Shown piece after piece: positions 33,859 through 44,700 of a stretch of DNA of 64,000 nt (the first letter of the stretch is position 1; every line of letters starts with the position of its first letter). A program made the position numbers and the translations under genes. Below the pieces are notes generated by a model that had not been told where the DNA came from, did no database searches, and saw nothing but the letters and a program-made list of their open reading frames with translations. This DNA is from Flavobacterium gawalongense (GTDB lineage: Bacteria > Bacteroidota > Bacteroidia > Flavobacteriales > Flavobacteriaceae), in the NCBI RefSeq assembly GCF_007097265.1, contig NZ_VJZP01000015.1:1-64000 (forward strand), read 5' to 3'.

Positions 33859-33917
33859 CTGTTTTTATATCTATTGTAAATCCTTAATTTATCTTATTTT
33901 TATAAAAAATAGTATTT

Positions 33918-34577
33918 ATGACTTGCTACTTCAAATCATTGTTAATCTTTTGTTCTCTTTTTTGGATTGTTTCCTGTAAATCGCAAGCTGCTATTTCTAC
34001 TATTGAAGAGAAAAACAGTCCAATTATCAATGACACTACTTTTGTAAATTTAAAAGAGTACAGCCAAGATTTTGTGTTTGATATGAAGTATGCAACAATA
34101 GATAATTTTCTAAAAGCAAAAGTGTACGATTGCGCGGAATGTTTTTTACGCTTAAAAACCGTTAATGGACTTGTAGAAGCCAATAAAAAATTCATTGAAA
34201 AAGGCTATAGAATCAAAATTTTCGATTGTTACCGACCTTTAGATATTCAAAAAAAAATGTGGGAAATCGTTCCTAACCCAGAGTATGTTGCCAATCCTGC
34301 TAAAGGTTCTATTCATAATAGAGGGGGAGCGGTAGATATTACTCTAGTCGACAATAACGGAAAAGAACTGGACATGGGGACTTCTTTTGATTTTTTTGGA
34401 ATCGAAGCCAGTCATGACTATCCTAATGTTTCGGAACAAGTAAAAGAAAATAGAAAATTATTAAAAACAATAATGATTAGCAGTAATTTCAATTCTTTTG
34501 ATTCCGAATGGTGGCATTATAATTTAAAATCGGGTTTGAATGATCGGGTTTCTAATGCTAAATGGGATTGTAATTAG
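33918..34577 (+). CDS. D-alanyl-D-alanine dipeptidase (VanX/DdpX-like), exported
   Basis: A 219-residue M15D family metallopeptidase with an N-terminal hydrophobic segment and lipobox-like WIVSCKSQ, so probably a lipoprotein. Zinc ligands are visible in SIHNRGGAVDITLVD (His, Asp) and in SEWWHYNL (His), with Arg of IFDCYRPLDIQKK at the substrate site. VanX enzymes hydrolyse D-Ala-D-Ala; without vancomycin genes nearby, a cell-wall recycling or nutritional role is likely. It overlaps the convergent gene by 4 bases at the stop codons (TTAG). Confidence 0.87.
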   Translation: MTCYFKSLLIFCSLFWIVSCKSQAAISTIEEKNSPIINDTTFVNLKEYSQDFVFDMKYATIDNFLKAKVYDCAECFLRLKTVNGLVEANKKFIEKGYRIKIFDCYRPLDIQKKMWEIVPNPEYVANPAKGSIHNRGGAVDITLVDNNGKELDMGTSFDFFGIEASHDYPNVSEQVKENRKLLKTIMISSNFNSFDSEWWHYNLKSGLNDRVSNAKWDCN

Positions 34578-35143
34578 TTTTCTACGCAATGCAGGTTGTT
34601 AATGAAATACGTTTCAGGTTCATAAACCTCATTGTTTAACTCCGATTTAAATTCTTTTTTAAGAACATAATCTTCAGTATCCGTTAGATATTTAATTCTC
34701 ATCATGGATACGGGAGAACTTTTTAAATCTTCAAAGCTATCTTTCATAAACATAAATGAACCGGAAATTATTCTATTGTCAAAATCTTTGTCGTCCCGAA
34801 TCATAGTGCCGCAATTCTCCTGATTTATGTGAAGCAATGTTATTATTTTTCCATTGTTTAACTGTAAAAATAATTTTGAATTTTTATCAAAGCAATTCGC
34901 TTTCATAAATCCTTTGCTTTTTTGAATCAATTGTACATTCAATGTTGGCAAACCATCTGTTAATGCTAAGGAATAGAAAGTATAACTGGAATTCCCAGCA
35001 AAATTTTTCTCGGAAATCATGTATTCTTTAGTTGATTTATATGTTCCTATAGAATCGGTTACGTTTACGCTATAATCACATGTTTTTTGGGCAAATAAGT
35101 TAAGGTTGAATAAGAATAGTAGACTAGTAATTATAGATTTCAT
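34574..35143 (-). CDS. Exported protein of unknown function
   Basis: A 189-residue protein from the ATG opening MKSIITSLLFLFNLNLFAQK, a signal peptide ending LFAQ. The mature part is a beta-rich domain with no motif I can name: TKEYMISEKNFAGNSSYTFY, NCGTMIRDDKDFDNRIISGS and KDSFEDLKSSPVSMMRIKYL. It starts 2 bases after the THUMP-like methyltransferase gene ends, so both are co-transcribed. I do not recognise the family. Confidence 0.65.
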   Translation of the reverse strand: MKSIITSLLFLFNLNLFAQKTCDYSVNVTDSIGTYKSTKEYMISEKNFAGNSSYTFYSLALTDGLPTLNVQLIQKSKGFMKANCFDKNSKLFLQLNNGKIITLLHINQENCGTMIRDDKDFDNRIISGSFMFMKDSFEDLKSSPVSMMRIKYLTDTEDYVLKKEFKSELNNEVYEPETYFINNLHCVEN

Positions 35144-35145
35144 TT

Positions 35146-36327
35146 TTATTTTATTTTGGTGCAAATTAAAACTATTTTATGATTATTTTCATCAGTTGTA
35201 AAAAAACAATATAGATTTCCGCCGTCTTTTATTTTCCATTTTTTTCGAATGCTTTCTACACTATCAGGAAAATTTCGGGTCGTAATATTGGCTTGGGTAT
35301 TTTCTAAATATGTTTTCATTTCCGTTTTACTGTAAGGAATTGCATTTTGAATTTCAAAAACCCGTCCCGGAAAGGGAATTAAATTTTCGGAAGTATATAA
35401 ATGGGAATGTTTGTGTAGTTTGTTTAGGTTATAAAATGAACTCACTTCATCAAATCCACCTGATTTCATTATGGCGCTATTGGGCTCGTACAAATATTTT
35501 TGAGGGAAACCAAAAACCGGCAATTTAGTCTGGTCGTCCAAAACAAAGTTGAATGTTTCGTTCTTGTCTTTTAAAAGATTTACTGTTTTTATAGTTATAT
35601 TTCCAGAATAGCCTTTGTATAATTCCCATAATAGTTCTTTAACTTCATTTTCGAGAGCTACGATATGAATCGTTTTAACATTTTGTAATTCCAATAATCC
35701 AGCCGAAATATCGAGTAGAGGAGCAGTTTTTATCAGAATAGCATTCGAATTATTGAAATAAAAGTTTAGATTTTCAGGAACATTGGGCAAACAATCTCTG
35801 AGCATAAATACCTTTCCTTTCGCATCATTTCTTCTGGAGGGATCAATATAAATCCAGTCCCATTTTGTATTTAAAGAAATCAAAGTTGCTAAACTATCTC
35901 CGGCATAGCAAGTAATATTGGGAACATTCAATTGCTCAAAATTGTGTTTTACAATGTTTGATAATTCTGGATTAATTTCGCAATGCACAACCGTTTTTAT
36001 TTGTTTTGCAAAAAAATAATCGTCAACTCCCAAACCTCCTGTCAAATCAATTAAATTTTCACCCGAAACAATTGAGGCTTTATAGGAAGCCGTTTTTTCG
36101 GATGAAGTTTGTTCTATTGAGATTTTACTTGGATAAATGATATTTTTGGCTGTAAACCAATTAGGCAATTTGTCTTTTGCTTTTGTCTTGGCTTCAATTT
36201 GGTTCAAAATAGAAATCCAGTCAACATCTGGAAACGGATTTTTTTGAAGTGCTAATTTAGAGATGCTTCTACCAATATTTGCATTGATAAATTGTTGAAT
36301 TTTGGGATCTAGAATCATTAAATCCAA
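35146..36327 (-). CDS. THUMP-like class I SAM-dependent methyltransferase
   Basis: A 393-residue protein of the Bacteroidota family with THUMP-like domain. Motif I is NLIDLTGGLGVDDYFFAKQ (near 95-115), followed by VVHCEINPELSNIVKHNFEQ and the catalytic-type strand DWIYIDPSRRNDAKGKVF. This DPSRR sequence resembles the DPPY/DPxR of RNA methyltransferases. The C-terminal third is the ferredoxin-like/THUMP-like part. An rRNA or tRNA target is likely but unproven. The start could be the ATG three codons later. It follows the AI-2E transporter gene by 2 bases. Confidence 0.85.
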   Translation of the reverse strand: MDLMILDPKIQQFINANIGRSISKLALQKNPFPDVDWISILNQIEAKTKAKDKLPNWFTAKNIIYPSKISIEQTSSEKTASYKASIVSGENLIDLTGGLGVDDYFFAKQIKTVVHCEINPELSNIVKHNFEQLNVPNITCYAGDSLATLISLNTKWDWIYIDPSRRNDAKGKVFMLRDCLPNVPENLNFYFNNSNAILIKTAPLLDISAGLLELQNVKTIHIVALENEVKELLWELYKGYSGNITIKTVNLLKDKNETFNFVLDDQTKLPVFGFPQKYLYEPNSAIMKSGGFDEVSSFYNLNKLHKHSHLYTSENLIPFPGRVFEIQNAIPYSKTEMKTYLENTQANITTRNFPDSVESIRKKWKIKDGGNLYCFFTTDENNHKIVLICTKIK

Positions 36328-36329
36328 AA

Positions 36330-37421
36330 TTAAATATCTTTAGTTAATAGTACAATAATTTTGTTCTCCGGGAAGAATTCTTTACCCATTACTTTAATTA
36401 TGGTATATAAAGGAACTGCTACTATCATTCCTAATATACCAAAAAGAAAACCCGCAATTAAGATGACAAGAAATATTTCCAAAGGATGTGAACTTACACT
36501 TTTAGAAAAAATAATAGGTTGAGATAAATTGTTATCAATAATCTGAACAATCCAAAAACCAATTAATACATAGATAGTGGTTGGCAAAATTTCAGATTGA
36601 AAATCACTTCCTAGATTACTCATCATTGTCAAAATTGCAGCTAAAATGGATGCGATTAGCGGACCAATATAGGGAATGATATTTAAGACCGCACATAAAA
36701 AGGCAATAACAAGAGCATTTGGAACTCCAAAAATCACTAAAACAATCAGATATAATAAGAATACTATAAATAATTGAAGTAATAATCCAATGAAATAACG
36801 GGACAGTAAGTGGTTTATTTTTTCTAAAGAGTTCAGAATTTGGTCTTCATGACTATCTGGAATTAATTTTTTTGCTCCTAGTATGAATTTTAATTGATCT
36901 TTTAGAAAGAAAAAAGTAATAAATAGTACTGCACCTAATCCTATCCCAAAACTACTGATTGTATCAAGGATTGCATTTAAAAAATTAGGGATAATATTGA
37001 AATTTATTTTAGAAGTAATGTTTGCTTCCTTTAGTATTTGTGAGGAATCAATATGATGACTTTCTAAGAATACGGAAATTTGATTTATCAACTGGACTAT
37101 ATTATTTTCGATTGCTGATGTGTTAAGAAGCGATAAGTTTTGTCCTTGGGATAAAATCAAAGGAATAAACATCATTATGAAACCGAATATGATTAACATG
37201 AAAATAAGCAAAGTTACTATTGTCGCAAAAATGTGATTGAATTTTAATCGTTTTTTGAAAAAGTCTAAAATAGGATTTCCAATTAATGTAAGTATAAAAG
37301 ATACAACAAGATAAATCAGCACGGATTGAATTTGATAAAAAAAGAACAAAATTAAACCGCTAACAACGATTGTCAATAATGCTCGAAGAATACCATTTGA
37401 AAGGGTTTTTGATGTATTCAT
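36330..37421 (-). CDS. AI-2E family (YhhT/TqsA-like) transporter
   Basis: A 363-residue membrane protein with about eight helices. Family marks are the first pair TIVVSGLILFFFYQIQSVL and VSFILTLIGNPILDFFKKR, the long internal soluble loop, and the C-terminal block YIGPLIASILAAILTMMSN, then GFLFGILGMIVAVPLYTIIK. Despite the name, few members transport autoinducer-2; others are sodium or solute exporters. It starts a three-gene run with the methyltransferase and an exported protein. Confidence 0.88.
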   Translation of the reverse strand: MNTSKTLSNGILRALLTIVVSGLILFFFYQIQSVLIYLVVSFILTLIGNPILDFFKKRLKFNHIFATIVTLLIFMLIIFGFIMMFIPLILSQGQNLSLLNTSAIENNIVQLINQISVFLESHHIDSSQILKEANITSKINFNIIPNFLNAILDTISSFGIGLGAVLFITFFFLKDQLKFILGAKKLIPDSHEDQILNSLEKINHLLSRYFIGLLLQLFIVFLLYLIVLVIFGVPNALVIAFLCAVLNIIPYIGPLIASILAAILTMMSNLGSDFQSEILPTTIYVLIGFWIVQIIDNNLSQPIIFSKSVSSHPLEIFLVILIAGFLFGILGMIVAVPLYTIIKVMGKEFFPENKIIVLLTKDI

Positions 37422-37452
37422 GTCTTTATTTTAGGTTATAAAGATAAAAAAA

Positions 37453-37480
37453 ACTCGCTAACAAGTAGCGAGTTTTGAAT
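37453..37480. terminator. Bidirectional terminator downstream of the M43 protease gene
   Basis: ACTCGCTA (37453-37460) and TAGCGAGT (37466-37473) pair perfectly around ACAAG, flanked by A and T runs. It lies 18 bases after the M43 protease stop on the minus strand. Confidence 0.75.
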
Positions 37481-37497
37481 TCTAAAAACTAAAAAAA

Positions 37498-38448
37498 TTA
37501 TATTCCGAAACTCGCTCTAGCTCCACCTGAAACAAAGATAGCATCCATTCTTGATTTTTGTCCGTTAGAGAACATGTACATTCCTCTATCATCTGTGTAA
37601 TCCATGTAGTTCATAGTCATTTCTACTGGAGTTCCAGTACAAGTGCTGTAATGAGGATAAGCAGGAACACCATAATTAGCGGTGTTGTGTGTAGGTGTGT
37701 CAGTAACTAAATCGCTTCCACAAGTTGCATCACCCCAGATATGACGTAAGTTCATCCAGTGACCCACTTCGTGAGTTGCAGTTCTTCCTAAATTGTAAGG
37801 ATAGGCACCTGAACCTGATAATCCAAAATATTTTGAGTCAATTACAACTCCATCGGTAGCAGTACTTCCACCAGGAAATTGTGCGTAACCTAAAATTCCT
37901 CCACCGATAGTACATGCCCACATGTTTAATTTTGTGGTTGGTGAAGTAGGATCTAAACCTCCTTGTTTTGTTTTTTTCATAGCATCTCTGGTACCCCAAG
38001 ATGTTTTAGTAGTAGATTTTCTGTTAATTGTTTCTAAAACAAAAGTGATACCCACATTTGCAGCAACTCCTGAGAATAGAGCTGGAACAGTATTGAAATC
38101 GGAGTTTGTTGCATTAAAATCTTGATTTAATACATCAATTTGAGATTGTATTTGAGCATCAGAAATATTTTCTGCAGCAGTTTTGTATAATACATTCACT
38201 ACAACTGGAATTTCAACTTTACCGTTTACTAAACGACCAGTTAACATTGCTTTTTCTGTAAAAGCTTCAATTTGGTTCATTCTTAAAGCTAATGTAGGGT
38301 CAGCTTTTAATTGTGCTTCAAGTACTTCTTGAGAAGCACAACCTCGTTGCGCAACTGCATTGGTTGCAGAGTCAGTTGATTCTGTTTGGTCATTTTGACA
38401 TGAGAAAAGCATCAAAAATGCTGTTGCAGTTAAAAGAATTTTTTTCAT
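37498..38448 (-). CDS. M43 family zinc metalloprotease, lipoprotein
   Basis: A 316-residue pappalysin/cytophagalysin-type protease. The signal peptide has a lipobox (FLMLFSC, Cys17), predicting an outer-membrane or surface lipoprotein. Zinc ligands are His226, His230 and His236 in THEVGHWMNLRHIWGD with catalytic Glu227, and the Met-turn is MTMNYMDYTDD. Four Cys in the C-terminal half (TCGSD, STCTG) may form disulfides. M43 enzymes degrade extracellular proteins. It is a single gene with a long AT-rich upstream spacer. Confidence 0.9.
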   Translation of the reverse strand: MKKILLTATAFLMLFSCQNDQTESTDSATNAVAQRGCASQEVLEAQLKADPTLALRMNQIEAFTEKAMLTGRLVNGKVEIPVVVNVLYKTAAENISDAQIQSQIDVLNQDFNATNSDFNTVPALFSGVAANVGITFVLETINRKSTTKTSWGTRDAMKKTKQGGLDPTSPTTKLNMWACTIGGGILGYAQFPGGSTATDGVVIDSKYFGLSGSGAYPYNLGRTATHEVGHWMNLRHIWGDATCGSDLVTDTPTHNTANYGVPAYPHYSTCTGTPVEMTMNYMDYTDDRGMYMFSNGQKSRMDAIFVSGGARASFGI

Positions 38449-38599
38449 AATAATTTGGGGGTTTTGTTATAAAATATTGGTTTTTGTTAATAATGTTGCA
38501 ATTTTATAACAAATTTTTCAATAAAAAAAATTTTATGAAAAAAATAAACAATTAACTATAACGTTGTAGTTGACGGCCTTTAAGAAGTTTTTTTATAAA

Positions 38600-39100
38600 T
38601 TACTTTTTATTTGTAAGTTCATACAAGGCGATACTTGTAGCTTGTACGACATTCATGCTACTATTTTTCCCAAACATATTAATATGAACTGTCTGATTTG
38701 AGATAGTTAAAATTTCATTAGAAATGCCATTTATTTCGCTTCCTATTGCTAAAGCTATTTTTTTTGAGGGAGGAATATATACTTCTTTAAGTGGTTTACT
38801 GGTATTGGTGATTTCTAATGAGATAATTTCGTAATTATTTTCCAGTAAATAAGCAATTATATCTTTGGTATCCTCAATTACTAAATAAGGAATATGTAAA
38901 TGTGTACTACGAGAGGTTTTGTTTATTTTTTTTAAATTCAATGGAATATTTTTTCCAATAAAAATGATATTTTCAACTCCAAATGCTTCACTAATTCTAA
39001 ATAGTGAGCCGATATTCTGTTGGAAATAAATATTATCACATACTAATGTAATGGGAAATGTCTTTTTATCAAAAGGGATATCTTTATGTTCCAGTTGCAC
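38600..39100 (-). CDS. TrmH (SpoU) family RNA methyltransferase
   Basis: A 166-residue SPOUT enzyme. The three motifs are present: VCDNIYFQQNIGSLFRIS, LAIGSEINGISNEIL and NMFGKNSSMNVVQATSIALYEL, which form the knotted SAM site. It lacks an N-terminal substrate domain, as in TrmL/TrmH-type enzymes that methylate ribose 2'-O in tRNA or rRNA. It is the last gene of the run TsaD, RsmE, DUF4159, TrmH-like, 9 bases after the DUF4159 gene. Confidence 0.88.
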   Translation of the reverse strand: MQLEHKDIPFDKKTFPITLVCDNIYFQQNIGSLFRISEAFGVENIIFIGKNIPLNLKKINKTSRSTHLHIPYLVIEDTKDIIAYLLENNYEIISLEITNTSKPLKEVYIPPSKKIALAIGSEINGISNEILTISNQTVHINMFGKNSSMNVVQATSIALYELTNKK

Positions 39101-39109
39101 GGATTCAGA

Positions 39110-39748
39110 TTAATTATTAAAGATATAATGGATAATATTAGCACCCATTTTTAGTGCTTTTTCGCGAACATCAATTGGATCATTATTTACTTCAGGGTCT
39201 TCCCAACCATCGCCTAAATCAGATTCGAAAGTGTAAAGAAGCACTAATTTATTTTCTATAAATATTCCAAAAGCTTGCGGCCGTTTGCCATCATGCTCAT
39301 GTATTTTTGGTAATCCATTGGGGAAAAGATATGGTTTTTGAAAAATAGCATGATTGGAAGGAATTTCGACTAAATCATTATTTGGAAATATTTTCTTTAT
39401 TTCCTTTCTAATGTATTGATCCATGCCATAATTATCGTCAATGTGAAGAAAACCTCCCGCCAGCAAATAATTTCTAAGATTGATTGCATCAGCATCACTA
39501 AAAACAACATTTCCGTGACCAGTCATATGAACGAATGGATAGGAAAGTAAATCCGGACTTCCTGGCTCTACAGTTCCGGGTTTGAGTTTTATTTTGGTAT
39601 TGATATTTGCATTGCAATATTTGATTAAATTAGGTAATGAAGTAGGATTGGCATACCAATCACCGCCACCACTATATTTTAATAAAGCGATTTCCTGCGA
39701 AAATGAGGTAACAGAAATTAATAGCAATAAATAATATATTTTTTTCAT
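39110..39748 (-). CDS. Exported DUF4159 domain protein
   Basis: A 212-residue protein with a signal peptide (LLLLISVTSFSQ). The DUF4159 domain has the GGGDWYANPTSLPNLI start and the class I glutamine-amidotransferase-like core YPFVHMTGHGNVVFSDADA, FLHIDDNYGMDQYIRKEI and an ending DVREKALKMGANIIHYIF. Members accompany gliding or secretion-related genes in Bacteroidota, but the role is unknown. It is encoded between rsmE and the TrmH-like gene, and co-transcribed with them. Confidence 0.85.
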   Translation of the reverse strand: MKKIYYLLLLISVTSFSQEIALLKYSGGGDWYANPTSLPNLIKYCNANINTKIKLKPGTVEPGSPDLLSYPFVHMTGHGNVVFSDADAINLRNYLLAGGFLHIDDNYGMDQYIRKEIKKIFPNNDLVEIPSNHAIFQKPYLFPNGLPKIHEHDGKRPQAFGIFIENKLVLLYTFESDLGDGWEDPEVNNDPIDVREKALKMGANIIHYIFNN

Positions 39749-39773
39749 AACTATAATTCAGAATCATTAATTC

Positions 39774-40481
39774 TTACTCTTCATTAACAAAAACTACGCT
39801 ATGGCACGCTACAATTGCTGCAGTTTCTGTTCGCAATCTCGTATTGCCTAAAGACACCGGAATATAATTAGTATCAAGTGCCAATTCGATTTCTTTTTCT
39901 GTAAAATCGCCTTCAGGTCCTATTAGTAACGTAATGTTTTTACTTGGCTTTAAAACGGATTTTAATGTTTTTTTATTGGTTTCCTCACAATGAGCAATAA
40001 AATTTAAGCCTTCCTGTTTTTGCTTTACAAACTCTTTGAAAGATATCGCTTCATTCAATTTTGGTAGAAACAATTCATTCGATTGCTTCATTGCAGCCAA
40101 TATAATTTTATCAAATCTTTCGTTATTAATAACTTTTCGTTCGGAACGATCACAAATAATTGGTGTGATTTCATGGATGCCAATTTCAGTGGCTTTTTCC
40201 AAAAACCATTCAAAACGATCATTCATTTTAGTAGGAGCAACGGCTAAATGCAAATGAAATTTTGAAGGTGCCGACTTTTCGAAAGAAATGATTTTCACGG
40301 TACATTTATTGTCAGAAGCTAAAGTGATTTCAGTTTTGAATAAATACCCTAAACCATTGGTAACATATAAAATATCACTATCTTTTTTACGTAATACTTT
40401 AATGATGTGTTTGCTTTCTTCTTTGTCAAAAGAAAAGTTTTCAGTGGTTTCGTTGATATTTGGATTATAAAATAATTGCAT
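39774..40481 (-). CDS. rsmE: 16S rRNA (uracil1498-N3)-methyltransferase
   Basis: A 235-residue SPOUT enzyme that methylates U1498 of 16S rRNA. The N-terminal PUA-like part starts with MQLFYNPN and KEESKHIIKVLRKKDSD; the SAM knot has LLIGPEGDFTEKEIELAL and SLGNTRLRTETAAIVA, which are diagnostic. Length is normal. It lies 3 bases after tsaD and 25 bases before the DUF4159 gene. Confidence 0.94.
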   Translation of the reverse strand: MQLFYNPNINETTENFSFDKEESKHIIKVLRKKDSDILYVTNGLGYLFKTEITLASDNKCTVKIISFEKSAPSKFHLHLAVAPTKMNDRFEWFLEKATEIGIHEITPIICDRSERKVINNERFDKIILAAMKQSNELFLPKLNEAISFKEFVKQKQEGLNFIAHCEETNKKTLKSVLKPSKNITLLIGPEGDFTEKEIELALDTNYIPVSLGNTRLRTETAAIVACHSVVFVNEE

Positions 40482-40484
40482 AAT

Positions 40485-41507
40485 TTAGAATTGTATTCTT
40501 GCTTTAGAAACTACAGATGAAGTTTCAAAATTTCCAGTTAAAAATTTTTGGTAACCTACAATTCCAATCATTGCAGCATTATCCGTTGTGTACTCAAATT
40601 TAGGAACAAATGTTTTCCAGCCGTATTTGTTTTTGGCTTCCGCCAAAGCGTTTCTTATTCCTGAATTAGCCGAAACTCCTCCGCCAATTGCTATTTGTTT
40701 TATTCCTGTTTCCTTTACGGCTAATTTCAACTTATCCATCAGAATCTCAATAATTGTGTATTGAATTGAGGCACAAATATCATTTAGGTTTTCGTCAATA
40801 AAATTTGGATTCTCTAATTTTTTCTTTTGAATAAAATATAAAATAGCGGTTTTTAAACCTGAAAAACTAAAATCTAACCCAGGAACTTTTGGTTTTGTAA
40901 AAGCAAAAGCTTTAGGATTCCCTAATTGAGCGTATTTATCTATCAAAGGTCCACCAGGATAAGGAAGTCCAAGTATTTTTGCACTTTTGTCAAAAGCTTC
41001 TCCTACGGCATCATCAGTGGTTTCTCCTATAATTGTCATATCAAAGAAATCGTTCACTTTCACAATCTGGGTATGCCCGCCACTTATGGTCAACGCCAAA
41101 AAGGGAAAGGTAGGCTTTTCAAATCCTTCTTCATGAATAAAATGCGCTAAAATATGGGCATGCATATGATTCACGGCAATCAAAGGGATTTTCAGAGCTA
41201 ATGCCAATGATTTGGCAAATGAACTTCCTACCAAAAGTGAGCCCATCAATCCCGGGCCTTGGGTAAAAGCAATTGCTGACAACTGTTCTTTTTGTATATT
41301 TGCTTTTTGAAGGGCCGCATCAATAACGGGAACTATATTTTGTTGGTGTGCTCGAGAGGCAAGTTCAGGAACTACACCGCCATATTGATTGTGAATCAGT
41401 TGATTAGCTACTATGTTTGACAATACTTTGTCCTTTTGTAAAACAGCTGCTGCAGTATCATCGCAAGAACTTTCGATAGCAAGAATAAAAACCTCGGGAT
41501 TTTGCAT
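40485..41507 (-). CDS. tsaD: tRNA N6-adenosine threonylcarbamoyltransferase TsaD
   Basis: A 340-residue enzyme that places the threonylcarbamoyl group on A37 of tRNAs reading ANN codons. The start is taken at MQNPEVFILAIESSCDD; an ATG 11 codons upstream lies before the conserved start. Metal ligands are in HMHAHILAHF, and the ATP and substrate sites in FTQGPGLMGSLLVG and ALTISGGHTQIV. IAIGGGVSANSGIR is typical. It is the first gene of the run with rsmE and diverges from the tamB gene across a spacer with a 10-base inverted repeat. Confidence 0.94.
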   Translation of the reverse strand: MQNPEVFILAIESSCDDTAAAVLQKDKVLSNIVANQLIHNQYGGVVPELASRAHQQNIVPVIDAALQKANIQKEQLSAIAFTQGPGLMGSLLVGSSFAKSLALALKIPLIAVNHMHAHILAHFIHEEGFEKPTFPFLALTISGGHTQIVKVNDFFDMTIIGETTDDAVGEAFDKSAKILGLPYPGGPLIDKYAQLGNPKAFAFTKPKVPGLDFSFSGLKTAILYFIQKKKLENPNFIDENLNDICASIQYTIIEILMDKLKLAVKETGIKQIAIGGGVSANSGIRNALAEAKNKYGWKTFVPKFEYTTDNAAMIGIVGYQKFLTGNFETSSVVSKARIQF

Positions 41508-41543
41508 AAAAAGGCACAAATTTTGAATTATATTTGACAATCC

Positions 41544-41568
41544 TATGTAAAAACGTTCTTTTTACATA
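41544..41568. repeat. 10-base inverted repeat in the tsaD-tamB spacer
   Basis: TATGTAAAAA (41544-41553) and TTTTTACATA (41559-41568) are perfect reverse complements around CGTTC. It sits between divergent genes and could be an operator or a weak hairpin; no function is shown by the sequence. Confidence 0.5.
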
Positions 41569-41715
41569 AAAGCCAAAATTAAAGAATTTTTATTAAAGCT
41601 ACTGTTGTTTCCAAAAGCAAAATAAAATTTTATAAAAAAATTAAACAAATAAATAAGTATCAAAAAGTTTAAAAAAATAGTATTTCGTTCTCTACTTGGA
41701 CTTATCCTACTTTTA

Positions 41716-44700
41716 TTGGTGCTTGGTATAGCACTTTCTACGCCTTATGTTCAAACAAAAATTGCTCAATATTTTGTTCGAAGTATAAATAAAGATTTTG
41801 GAACCCATATCGCTATTGATGGAGTTTCGGTATCTGTTTTTGGTGGTGTGAAATTCAAAAAAGTATTGATAAGTGACCATCATAAAGACACTCTTATTTA
41901 TGCGGATAGAATAAAAACTACAATTTTGGAAGGAAAAAAAATGTTAGATGGTGATTTAATTTTTGATGATTTGGATTTGCATGGATTACTTTTTAATTTG
42001 AGAACTTATAAAAATGAAAAAGAATCCAACCTAGACAAATTTATCATTGCCTTTGAAACTGGTAAACCATCAACTAAGAAGTTTTTGCTGAAAGCGAATA
42101 AGCTGCAAATTTACGACGGACATTTTATTTTGACAGATGATAATCGGGAAAATCCAAAAGATCTCGATTTTACTAAACTTAACGCTTCTGTAACTGATTT
42201 TTTAATATTCGGACCAGATGTGACTACCAACATAAACAAGATGTCATTTTTAGACTTTCGCGGTTTGTATGTAAAAAATTTAAGCTCAAAATTCAGCTAT
42301 TCCAAAAAAAATATAAAACTGGAAAAGCTTGATTTGTTAACAAAGGAATCAACATTAAATGGGACTGTCGTATTAAATTATAAAATTGAAGATTTCTCTA
42401 ATTTTACGGATAAAGTACAGTTTGATATCAAATTGAATTCGGCTTCCATAGCTTCAAATGATATTCGCTATTTTTATAAAGAATTAGGTAAAAACCAACA
42501 TTTCTATACTAAGACAAGTATTAAAGGAACTCTTAATGATTTGGAATTTAAAAACTTAGAATTAGTTGATGACAGAAAGACACAAATCAACGGTGATATC
42601 AATTTTAAAAATCTGTTTGCCAAAAAGGGTCAAAAATTCTCCATGTATGCTAAGTTTGATAAGTTAACCTCCAGCTACGAGAATTTGATAGTCATATTGC
42701 CCAATATTTTAGGAAATAAATTGCCTACCTCTTTAAAAAAATTAGGTAGATTTTCAGCTTCAGGAACTTCAAGTGTTTCAACCACTGCGGTTGAAGCTGA
42801 TTTTTCTATGATCACCGCATTAGGAAAAGTAACTTCTAACTTAGAAATACAAAATATAGATGTAATTGATAAAGCTTCTTATATAGGTAATGTTGTTTTA
42901 GAAAATTTTGATGTCGGCACTTTATTCGAAAGAAAAGAACTTGGCAGGGTAACTTTGAATATTGATGTTGATGGAAAAGGGTTTAAACAAAAATATTTAG
43001 ACACCGCTATTAAAGGTGATATCAGCAAAATAGATTATAATAATTATACCTACACAAATGTTGTTGTAAATGGTACTTTCAAATTGCCGAATTACAAAGG
43101 TCAGGTTTCTATAAATGACCCCAATTTGAGTATGACTTTTGACGGTTTATTAGATTTAAGTAAAAAAGACAGCCGATATGATTTTCATATTAATGTTGAA
43201 AATGCAGATTTATCTAAATTAAAGTTAGTAAAAGATTCCGTTTCTGTTTTTAAAGGTGATGTTGTGGTTCAGGCTTCAGGAAATACTATAGAAAATTTTC
43301 AGGGAAATGTTTACATCAATAAAACCTCTTATCAAAATGTAAAAGGAACTTATAATTTTGATGATTTTGCCATAAGTTCAACTTTTGATCAAAATAGAAT
43401 ACGAACCATAACCGTAAATTCTCCTGATATTGTTCAGGGTGAGATTGTAGGTAAATATGAATTCAGTCAGTTGAAAAACATAATTACTAATTCTTTGGGA
43501 AGTCTTTATACAAATTACAAACCAACTAAGGTAAAAAAAGGGCAGTTTCTTAAATTTGATTTTACTATTTATAATAAAATTATTGAAATATTTTATCCTC
43601 AAATTTCTATTGGATCAAATACCATAGTCAAAGGAAGTATAAACTCGGATAATCAAGAATTCAAACTCAATTTTAATTCGCCTAAAATCATTGCATCGGA
43701 TAATACTTTTGATAATATCAGAATTTCAGTCGATAATAAAAACCCGCTTTATAATGCTTATATAGAGTTGGATAGTATAAAAACTAAATATTATAAAGTT
43801 CGAGATTTTAGTTTGATAAATGTAACTATGAAAGATACATTGTACTTTCGTTCTGAATTTAAAGGAGGTGCGAATGGGGAAGATTATTATAATTTAAATT
43901 TATATCATACCATAAATGCAGCCAATAAAAATGTTGTTGGAATTAGTAAATCTGAAGTTAAATTTAAGGATTATTTATGGTTTTTGAATGCAAAAGAGAC
44001 GCCTGATAATCAAATAGTTTTTGATAAGGCATTTAAAAATTTTAATATTGATAATATCATATTGTCCCATGAAGACCAGGAAATTTCACTGATGGGGGAC
44101 TTAAAAGATACTTCCTATAAAGATTTAAAACTGAGTTTTAAAGATGTTGATCTAAATAAAATTACACCTGATAACGACAAGTTTGTTTTTAAAGGAAATA
44201 TAAATGGGGAAGTAAATTATAAGCAAGATAAAAATGTTTACCAGCCAACTTCTTCCATTGTAATTGATCATTTGAATGTAAATAATACGGATTTAGGTAT
44301 TTTGAATTTTAATATCGAAGGAGACGAAAACTTCAGAAAATTTACAATAAATTCCAATATCGAAAATGAAAATTTAGAATCTTTTAATGCCAATGGAAGT
44401 TTTGAAATCGTAAATAAGGAAACAATTCTGGATTTAAAACTAAAATTCGAAAAATTCAATTTGGGAACATTGAGCTCACTGGGTGGTGAAGTTTTATCGA
44501 ATATTAGAGGATCAGTATCAGGGAATTCGGTTATTCAAGGAAACCTTAAAAAGCCTGAAATTAATGGACGTCTTTTTGTTGATAATGCAGGAGTGACTGT
44601 TCCATATTTGAATGTGGATTATGAATTGAAAGACAAAACAATCATTGATTTGGCCGATGAAAAGTTTTTGTTTAGAAATAATATATTAACAGATACAAAA